This document shows, piece by piece, positions 1 to 5,164 of a stretch of 5,164 nucleotides of DNA. Each line of letters opens with the position of its first letter. Position 1 is the stretch's first letter. The notes under the pieces were generated by a model. It ran no database searches. It was not told the DNA's origin and saw nothing but the letters and a program-made list of their open reading frames with translations. The stretch is from Clostridia bacterium. GTDB lineage: Bacteria; Bacillota; Clostridia; DUPQ01. Location: positions 1 through 5,164 of the forward strand of contig JAQVAJ010000137.1 in the NCBI GenBank assembly GCA_028690885.1, read 5' to 3'. Both the position numbers and the translations under genes were made by a program.

Positions 1-750
1 CTATTTAATGCATATACAAATATAGATACCAAACAGATAAGCAGGTCAAGTAAACTTGTTTATAACATAATCGGACAGACTGCGCCTATAAATAAACCCA
101 TAGTCGGAGCAAATGCATTTGCTCACGAGTCAGGAATTCATCAGCATGGAGTTCTTTCAGCAAGAGAGACCTACGAAATTATGAAAGCTGAGGATCTTGG
201 CATAGTCGAGAATAAGCTTATTATTGGAAAACACTCCGGTAAACATGCTATAGCAGACAGGCTCAAGAATATGGGTTACGATTGTACTGCTGATGAACTT
301 GCAGCCTATTACAACAAGGTAAAAGACTTGTCAGACAAGAAAAAGACAATAACAGATAGTGATCTTGAAGCTATAGTCAACAACACTGAGAGATTTGTCG
401 GAACATATAAATTGGAGCATTTTGATGTTCATACATCAAAAAATTCAACATCATCATGTGTCATTAAGCTTTCAAAAGAAGGTGAGACCATTGAAGGTGT
501 TTCTTTAGGAGACGGACCTATAAATGCAGCATACAATTCCATTAACAGTCTTACTAACAATATATGTGAAAGATTAGTTAACTATTCGATACATTCAGTA
601 TCTGATGGCAATGATGCATTAGGCGAAGTTACAGTTAAACTGAAATCCAAAGATCTTATTGTTACAGGAAGAGGATTATCAACAAACATAATTGAGTCAA
701 GTATCATGGCATATATAAATGGTATTAATAAGATACTTGAGATGGAATAG
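1..750 (+). CDS. leuA: 2-isopropylmalate synthase, C-terminal half (5' end outside window)
   Basis: Cytoplasmic enzyme that condenses 2-oxoisovalerate with acetyl-CoA to 2-isopropylmalate, the committed step of leucine synthesis. Frame 1 is open from base 1, giving 249 residues before TAG at 748-750. LeuA proteins are usually about 500-520 residues, so roughly half is missing, including the N-terminal TIM-barrel metal site. The ATG at 181 is internal: clear LeuA sequence precedes it, including NKPIVGANAFAHESGIHQHG (fragment residues 31-50), the subdomain that reaches into the active site. KLIIGKHSGKHA follows at about residues 72-83. The remainder is the C-terminal leucine-sensing LeuA dimer domain, with GDGPINAAYNSI near residues 170-181 and GLSTNIIESSIMAYINGINK near 225-244. 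Many LeuA proteins have HQDG where this one has HQHG (His49 of the fragment); I do not read this as damage. The intact sensor domain implies feedback inhibition by leucine (inference). Its 3' end lies 16 nt before cimA, so the two are probably co-transcribed. Confidence 0.95.
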   Translation, partial: LFNAYTNIDTKQISRSSKLVYNIIGQTAPINKPIVGANAFAHESGIHQHGVLSARETYEIMKAEDLGIVENKLIIGKHSGKHAIADRLKNMGYDCTADELAAYYNKVKDLSDKKKTITDSDLEAIVNNTERFVGTYKLEHFDVHTSKNSTSSCVIKLSKEGETIEGVSLGDGPINAAYNSINSLTNNICERLVNYSIHSVSDGNDALGEVTVKLKSKDLIVTGRGLSTNIIESSIMAYINGINKILEME

Positions 751-751
751 C

Positions 752-757
752 GGGAGG
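752..757 (+). promoter_or_regulatory. Ribosome binding site of cimA
   Basis: GGGAGG ends 9 nt before the ATG at 767. This selects 767 as the cimA start over the in-frame ATG at 719, which lies inside leuA and has no comparable site, and over the out-of-frame ATG at 762. Confidence 0.85.
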
Positions 758-766
758 ACTGATGAA

Positions 767-2335
767 ATGTCTAAAAGAAAAATCGAAATATTTGATTCTA
801 CGTTGCGAGATGGCGCTCAGGGAGAGGGCATATCTTTTTCAGTAAGCGACAAATTAAATATTGTAAAAGCTTTGGATTCATTTGGTGTTGACTATATAGA
901 AGCAGGTAATCCGGGTTCTAATCCTAAAGATATGGAGTTTTTCGAGAAAGCATCTAATCTTAAGTTGAATAATGCTAAATTATGCGCATTTGGAAGCACA
1001 GCCAGAAATGGAATACATCCCAAAGAGGACAAGAATGTAAAAGCTCTTTTATCAGCAGGAACTGATACTATTGTTATTTTCGGTAAATCATGGGATCTCC
1101 ACGTTGAAAAAGTGTTGAACATTTCTCTAGAAGACAACTTGAAGATTGTTGAAGATACAATAAGTTATTTAAAGTCTGAAGGTAAGTATGTAATATTTGA
1201 TGCTGAACATTTTTTTGACGGATATAAATCAGATACTGGCTATTCAATGAAAGTTCTGGAATATGCAATTAAAGGCGGAGCTGATGTTTTAGCACTTTGT
1301 GATACTAACGGCGGATGTCTGCCAAATGATGTTGAAAGTATAACAAAAGAGGTCATTAAAAGATTTCCAGGAATAAAAATATCAATACACTGTCATAATG
1401 ACACTGGTTGTGCTGTTGCAAATAGTATAATAGCTGTTGGAGCAGGAGCATCACAGGTCCAGGGAACATTTATAGGTGTAGGTGAAAGATGCGGTAATGC
1501 TGATTTATCAGTTATAATACCAAATCTGAAATTGAAAATGGGATATGACTGTAATGGTGATATTTCCCAGCTATATGCTACTTCAAGAAGAATAGCAGAT
1601 ATATCAAACACGCAGATAGATAATAACAGACCATATATTGGAAAGTCTGCCTTTGCACATAAAGGCGGAATGCACATTGATGGTGTTTTAAAGATAAATA
1701 GCAGTTTTGAGCATGTGAATCCTGAGTCAGTAGGGAATAAAAGAAAACTTTTAATGAGTGAAGTTGCCGGTAGAAGCACTCTAATAGCCAAAGCCTCAAG
1801 CATAGTTCCTAATTTATCTAAAGATTCCAAAGAAGTTGCATTAATACTGGAAAAACTCAAAGAGATGGAGCATTACGGGTATCATTTTGAAGCAGCTGAT
1901 GCATCTTTTGAGTTGTTGGTTAAAAGAACTATGGGACTCTATAAACCTCATTTTAATCTAGTGCTATATAAAACAATGGGAGAGTTTCCAGTACCCGTGG
2001 GAGGAATGCCAGCTTCAGCGACAATAAAAGTAGAAGTAGATGGCAAAGAAGAGATAACTGCTGTAATGGGCAATGGCCCTGTAAATGCTTTGGACCTTGC
2101 ATTAAGAAAATCTCTTACAGTTTTCTACCCTGCTATAAAGGATATCCGACTGACTGACTATAAGGTCCGTGTACTTGAAGAAAATAGTACAACAGCTGCA
2201 AAAGTTAGGGTACTTATAGAAACAGCAGATGATAAACGAAGCTGGTCTACAATAGGAGTATCAAATGATATTATTGAAGCAAGTCTTATAGCATTAGTAG
2301 ATTCAATTGAGTATAAACTTGCAATGAATGAATAA
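767..2335 (+). CDS. cimA: (R)-citramalate synthase, long CimA type
   Basis: Condenses pyruvate with acetyl-CoA to (R)-citramalate, starting a threonine-independent route to 2-oxobutanoate and isoleucine. The protein has 522 residues, matching the usual ~520 of this family (TIGR00977 type, as in Geobacter). The N-terminal DRE-TIM barrel shows TLRDGAQ at 12-18 (Arg14 catalytic, Asp15 metal), HCHND at 208-212 (His208 and His210 metal ligands) and GERCGNAD at 239-246 (Asn244 metal ligand). Signatures of this subfamily rather than LeuA are EGISFSV (20-26), FGKSWDLHV (105-113) and DAEHFFDGYK (145-154). KSAFAHKGGMHIDGVL (293-308) is the equivalent of the LeuA FAHESGIH segment. Residues from about 410 to 522 form a LeuA-type dimer/regulatory domain with GNGPVNALD (435-443) and SNDIIEASLIALVDSI (499-514), probably sensing isoleucine (inference). 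The start at 767 is set by the GGGAGG site. The gene lies between leuA and leuC, whose product can process citramalate. Homocitrate or 2-isopropylmalate synthase activity is less likely given the subfamily motifs. Confidence 0.93.
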   Translation: MSKRKIEIFDSTLRDGAQGEGISFSVSDKLNIVKALDSFGVDYIEAGNPGSNPKDMEFFEKASNLKLNNAKLCAFGSTARNGIHPKEDKNVKALLSAGTDTIVIFGKSWDLHVEKVLNISLEDNLKIVEDTISYLKSEGKYVIFDAEHFFDGYKSDTGYSMKVLEYAIKGGADVLALCDTNGGCLPNDVESITKEVIKRFPGIKISIHCHNDTGCAVANSIIAVGAGASQVQGTFIGVGERCGNADLSVIIPNLKLKMGYDCNGDISQLYATSRRIADISNTQIDNNRPYIGKSAFAHKGGMHIDGVLKINSSFEHVNPESVGNKRKLLMSEVAGRSTLIAKASSIVPNLSKDSKEVALILEKLKEMEHYGYHFEAADASFELLVKRTMGLYKPHFNLVLYKTMGEFPVPVGGMPASATIKVEVDGKEEITAVMGNGPVNALDLALRKSLTVFYPAIKDIRLTDYKVRVLEENSTTAAKVRVLIETADDKRSWSTIGVSNDIIEASLIALVDSIEYKLAMNE

Positions 2336-2336
2336 T

Positions 2337-2341
2337 GGAGG
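2337..2341 (+). promoter_or_regulatory. Ribosome binding site of leuC
   Basis: GGAGG lies directly after the cimA stop codon and ends 7 nt before the ATG at 2349. It rules out the in-frame upstream ATG at 2328, which would overlap cimA and place this site inside the coding region. It also favours 2349 over the nearby in-frame ATGs at 2358 and 2364. Confidence 0.85.
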
Positions 2342-2348
2342 AATAAAT

Positions 2349-3626
2349 ATGACATCTATGACCATGACACAAAAAATACTTGCAACACATGCGGGTATGA
2401 CTAAAGTGACAGCTGGACAGCTGATACTTGCGAATGTTGATATGGTACTGGGAAATGATATAACATCACCAGTAGCAATAAACGAATTCGGGAAAATAAA
2501 GACTGATAAAGTTTTTGATAAAGAAAAGATTGCACTGGTAATGGACCACTTTGCACCTAATAAAGATATCCAGGCAGCACAGCAATGTAAATTGTGCAGA
2601 GAATTTTCTAATGAGAAGGAAATAACTAATTTTTACGATACTGGTGATATGGGTATAGAACACGCTTTATTGCCTGAAAAAGGACTTGTAACATCAGGGG
2701 ATATCGTGGTAGGTGCTGACTCTCATACATGTACATATGGAGCACTGGGAGCCTTTTCAACAGGTGTAGGGTCAACAGATATGGCCTGTGCTATGGCTAC
2801 AGGTAAAGCCTGGTTCAAAGTTCCTTCTGCAATCTGTTTCAATCTTACAGGTAAACTAAATGAATATGTATCAGGGAAAGACGTGATTTTGCATATAATT
2901 GGAATGATCGGTGTGTCTGGTGCGTTGTATAAATCAATGGAATTTAAAGGTTCAGGATTATCTAATCTTACCATAGATGACAGACTATGTATGGCTAATA
3001 TGGCAATTGAAGCGGGAGCAAAGAATGGGATTTTTGAGGTTGATAATATTACACTTGAATATCTTAGTAGTGTAGGAGCAAAAAAACCTGTAATTTTTTC
3101 AGCTGATAAGAATGCTGTTTATGACAAAACATATGACATTGATCTTGGTTCCATAAAATCAACTGTTGCTTTCCCACATCTTCCAGAAAACGCAAGAACT
3201 TTTGATAATATGGAGGATATCATAATAGACCAGGTTGTAATAGGCTCATGTACAAACGGCAGATTGTCAGATCTTATTGCAGCTGCAGAAATTATAAAGG
3301 GTAAAAAAGTAGCTAAAAATGTCAGGACAATTATTATACCTGCAACTCAGAAGATATATTTGCAGGCTATGGAGATGGGTTTGTTAAAGATATTTATTGA
3401 GGCTAACTGTGCTGTGTCTACACCTACCTGCGGGCCGTGTCTTGGAGGTCATATGGGAATTCTTGCAAAAGGTGAAAGAGCTGTTGCAACTACCAATCGT
3501 AATTTTGTTGGAAGAATGGGACATCCTGAATCAGAAGTATATCTGGCGAGTCCTCAGGTAGCAGCTGCAAGCGCGATAGCTGGTAAGATAGCTCATCCTT
3601 ATGATGTAATGAAGAAGGGAGAATAG
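2349..3626 (+). CDS. leuC: 3-isopropylmalate dehydratase, large subunit
   Basis: Catalytic [4Fe-4S] subunit of the aconitase-family enzyme that isomerises 2-isopropylmalate to 3-isopropylmalate; in the citramalate route it converts citramalate through citraconate to 3-methylmalate. The 425 residues fit the short LeuC/HacA class (about 420) rather than the ~466-residue proteobacterial form. The cluster ligands are all visible: Cys301 in VIGSCTNGR, and Cys361 and Cys364 in TPTCGPCLGGHMG. Other family motifs are MDHFAPNKD (65-73), HALLPEKG (105-112), GADSHTCTYGALGAFSTG (122-139) and NRNFVGRMGHPES (383-395). The protein needs LeuD as partner, and leuD begins 2 nt after this stop, consistent with translational coupling and equal stoichiometry. 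Homoaconitase or 2,3-dimethylmalate dehydratase share the fold, but the leu context decides the call. An oxygen-sensitive cluster fits an anaerobe (inference). Confidence 0.95.
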   Translation: MTSMTMTQKILATHAGMTKVTAGQLILANVDMVLGNDITSPVAINEFGKIKTDKVFDKEKIALVMDHFAPNKDIQAAQQCKLCREFSNEKEITNFYDTGDMGIEHALLPEKGLVTSGDIVVGADSHTCTYGALGAFSTGVGSTDMACAMATGKAWFKVPSAICFNLTGKLNEYVSGKDVILHIIGMIGVSGALYKSMEFKGSGLSNLTIDDRLCMANMAIEAGAKNGIFEVDNITLEYLSSVGAKKPVIFSADKNAVYDKTYDIDLGSIKSTVAFPHLPENARTFDNMEDIIIDQVVIGSCTNGRLSDLIAAAEIIKGKKVAKNVRTIIIPATQKIYLQAMEMGLLKIFIEANCAVSTPTCGPCLGGHMGILAKGERAVATTNRNFVGRMGHPESEVYLASPQVAAASAIAGKIAHPYDVMKKGE

Positions 3627-3628
3627 AT

Positions 3629-4126
3629 ATGTCAGTAAGAGGAAAAGTAATTAAATTTGGCAATAATGTTGACACTGATGTTATAATACCTGCACGTTAT
3701 CTGAATACTACCGACAAGTTGACACTTGCGTCTCATTGTATGGAGGATATAGATAAGACATTTGTAAACAGGGTAAATAAAGGGGATATAATGGTTGCAG
3801 GTAATAATTTTGGATGTGGGTCATCTAGAGAACATGCACCTATTGCAATTAAGGAAAGCGGTATATCATTAGTTATTGCAAAAGATTTTGCAAGAATATT
3901 TTATCGAAACTCAATTAATATCGGTCTTCCGATAATTGAATCTGTTGAAGCATCTGAACAGATTAATGAAGGTGACGACATTGAAGCAGATTTTGAAAAA
4001 GGAGTAATAATAAATCATACACAGAATAAAGAATATGTGATTGAGCCTTTCCCTGATTTTATACGCAAGATTATTCAAGCTGGGGGATTAATAGAAGCAG
4101 TAAACAAAGGTATGCTAGCAGACTGA
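3629..4126 (+). CDS. leuD: 3-isopropylmalate dehydratase, small subunit
   Basis: Swivel-domain subunit that pairs with LeuC and contributes substrate-recognition residues to the 3-isopropylmalate (and probably citramalate/citraconate) dehydratase. Its 165 residues match the short archaeal/clostridial LeuD class rather than the ~200-residue enterobacterial form. Visible motifs are GNNVDTDVIIPARYL (11-25), AGNNFGCGSSREHAPIAI (57-74; the GCGSSREHA core is diagnostic) and AKDFARIFYRNSINIGLPII (84-103). Residues 24-27 are YLNT, the flexible loop that governs side-chain specificity in this family. The ATG at 3629 has an AAGGGAG site (3615-3621) inside the end of leuC with 7 nt spacing, so no other start is needed. 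The 2 nt gap to leuC supports coupled expression. Confidence 0.95.
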   Translation: MSVRGKVIKFGNNVDTDVIIPARYLNTTDKLTLASHCMEDIDKTFVNRVNKGDIMVAGNNFGCGSSREHAPIAIKESGISLVIAKDFARIFYRNSINIGLPIIESVEASEQINEGDDIEADFEKGVIINHTQNKEYVIEPFPDFIRKIIQAGGLIEAVNKGMLAD

Positions 4127-4158
4127 TTGAATTTATTTGACAAGAAGAAGAGGAAAAT
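4127..4158 (+). promoter_or_regulatory. leuD-leuB intergenic gap with leuB ribosome binding site
   Basis: This 32 nt spacer is the longest gap in the window. AGAGGA at 4149-4154 serves as the leuB ribosome binding site, with its GAGG ending 5 nt before the ATG at 4159. I see no inverted repeat or T-run that would end transcription, so leuB should be read through from leuD. Confidence 0.7.
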
Positions 4159-5164
4159 ATGAAATTAAAAATCGGATTAGTAAAAGGTGATGGAATAGGT
4201 CCAGAAATAGTGGAATGTGCTATAAAAGTGCTTGATAAGGTTTTAGATAAAACCGAATATTCTGCTGTTTATGAAGAATTATGTGCTGGAGGAGTAGCTA
4301 TAGATAAATATGGTGTTCCACTGCCTGATGAGACAATAAGTAAAGCTTTAGAATGCGATAGTGTTCTTCTAGGAGCGGTAGGTGGTCCAAAATGGGATAC
4401 TTTGCCAGGTCATTTAAGGCCCGAAAGAGCCCTTTTAGGATTAAGAAAAGAATTAGGTCTTTTTGCTAATATACGTCCAGTTAAACTTTATGATGCTTTG
4501 AAAGACAGATGTTTATTAAAGGATTCTGATGAGATAGACATTGTTATAGTTAGAGAACTTACAGGTGGTATATATTTTGGAAAAAGAGGAAGAAATCAGA
4601 CAACTGATGGAGTAGAAGCATTTGATACTGAAACTTATAATGAAAAGGAAATAGAACGCATAGGCCGTGTAGCATTTGAGTATGCAATGAAAAGAAGAAA
4701 AAAAGTTACCAGCATAGATAAAGCAAATGTTTTGGAAAGTTCCAGACTATGGCGTGAAGTTATGCATAACTTAAAAAAGCAGTATCCCGAAGTTGAATAT
4801 GCAGACATGCTTGTTGATAATGCAGCTATGCAGCTTATAAGGAATCCAAAACAGTTTGATGTTATGGTAGCCTCTAATATGTTTGGTGATATATTATCTG
4901 ATGAAGCATCACAGCTTACCGGTTCAATAGGCATGCTTCCTTCGGCTTCACTGGGTAATACAAAAAAAGGATTATATGAACCTATTCATGGTTCTGCACC
5001 AGATATAGCAGGCAAAAATCTTGCCAATCCTATTGCTACAGTCTTATCAGTATCAATGATGCTGTCTTATTCATTTAATCTTGATAATCTAGCCAAGAAA
5101 ATTGATAATGCAGTTGAAAAGACCCTTAAAAATGGTTTTTTTACAAAAGATATTGGAGGAGATT
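4159..5164 (+). CDS. leuB: 3-isopropylmalate dehydrogenase (3' end outside window)
   Basis: NAD-dependent enzyme that oxidises and decarboxylates 3-isopropylmalate to 2-oxoisocaproate, the last leucine-specific step before transamination; the same chemistry turns 3-methylmalate into 2-oxobutanoate. The open frame runs 335 codons plus one base to the window end without a stop. The family is about 355 residues, so roughly 20 are missing. Motifs in order are VKGDGIGPEI (8-17), LGAVGGPKWD (71-80), RPERALLGLRKELGLFANIRP (87-107), RELTGGIYFG (132-141), DKANVLESSRLWR (187-199), VDNAAMQL (219-226), SNMFGDILSDEAS (239-251) and EPIHGSAPDIAGKNLANP (274-291). By family alignment, Arg96, Arg106, Arg132, Tyr139, Lys188, Asp220, Asp244 and Asp248 are the substrate, metal and catalytic residues. 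Leu92 and Leu93 lie where leucines line the isopropyl pocket, favouring LeuB over isocitrate or homoisocitrate dehydrogenase. Asp282 in GSAPDIAG is consistent with NAD rather than NADP use. Confidence 0.95.
   Translation, partial: MKLKIGLVKGDGIGPEIVECAIKVLDKVLDKTEYSAVYEELCAGGVAIDKYGVPLPDETISKALECDSVLLGAVGGPKWDTLPGHLRPERALLGLRKELGLFANIRPVKLYDALKDRCLLKDSDEIDIVIVRELTGGIYFGKRGRNQTTDGVEAFDTETYNEKEIERIGRVAFEYAMKRRKKVTSIDKANVLESSRLWREVMHNLKKQYPEVEYADMLVDNAAMQLIRNPKQFDVMVASNMFGDILSDEASQLTGSIGMLPSASLGNTKKGLYEPIHGSAPDIAGKNLANPIATVLSVSMMLSYSFNLDNLAKKIDNAVEKTLKNGFFTKDIGGD

Noticed and set aside
719..766. Upstream in-frame extension of cimA starting at the ATG at 719
   Set aside because: It would overlap the end of leuA by 32 nt, adds 16 residues with no family similarity, and has no good ribosome binding site. 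GGGAGG at 752-757 points to 767.
1393..1860. 155-codon open frame on the minus strand within cimA
   Set aside because: Lies wholly opposite conserved cimA coding sequence, and its translation shows no recognisable domain. It is a shadow frame.
2328..2348. Upstream in-frame start of leuC at 2328
   Set aside because: The strong GGAGG at 2337-2341 would lie inside the coding region, and the added residues MNNGGIN do not resemble LeuC N-termini.
4137..4165. Perfect TTGACA hexamer upstream of leuB, as a possible internal promoter
   Set aside because: The best -10-like hexamer (TATGAA at 4158-4163) is weak, is spaced only 15 nt away, and overlaps the leuB start codon, so transcripts would begin inside leuB. 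Most likely chance in AT-rich sequence.
4635..4934. 99-codon open frame on the minus strand within leuB
   Set aside because: Lies opposite the conserved catalytic part of leuB. Its hydrophobic character is what antisense translation of this AT-rich gene would give.
5135..5142. T-run near the window end as a possible terminator
   Set aside because: It encodes Gly-Phe-Phe within the leuB reading frame and has no preceding GC-rich hairpin.

Overview
The window is a compact, AT-rich (mid-30s % GC by eye) run of five co-directional plus-strand genes for branched-chain amino acid synthesis. The order is leuA (3' part), cimA, leuC, leuD, leuB (5' part). Strong GGAGG-type ribosome binding sites, low GC and the gene types (a two-subunit 3-isopropylmalate dehydratase of the short, archaeal/clostridial-like LeuC/LeuD form, and a long Geobacter/clostridial-type citramalate synthase) suggest an anaerobic Firmicute of the class Clostridia. 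That taxonomic call is inference, and no species can be named from the sequence.

Layout: bases 1-750 hold the C-terminal half of 2-isopropylmalate synthase. Bases 767-2335 hold a complete (R)-citramalate synthase. Bases 2349-3626 and 3629-4126 hold the large and small subunits of 3-isopropylmalate dehydratase, separated by 2 nt. Bases 4159-5164 hold most of 3-isopropylmalate dehydrogenase, cut by the window end about 20 codons before its usual stop. The gaps are 16, 13, 2 and 32 nt. I see no terminator, convincing promoter, riboswitch, RNA gene, repeat, mobile element or CRISPR array. The genes look like one transcription unit whose promoter and leader lie upstream of the window.

How the genes work together: LeuA condenses 2-oxoisovalerate with acetyl-CoA to start leucine synthesis. 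CimA condenses pyruvate with acetyl-CoA to give (R)-citramalate, which starts a threonine-independent route to 2-oxobutanoate and isoleucine. LeuCD and LeuB perform the isomerisation and the oxidative decarboxylation for leucine, and by established precedent can do the same for the citramalate route. The operon therefore carries two entry enzymes feeding one shared set of downstream enzymes.

This is a recognisable metabolic operon. I found no sign of a previously undescribed system. The most useful observations are the shared-enzyme architecture and the LeuD specificity loop.
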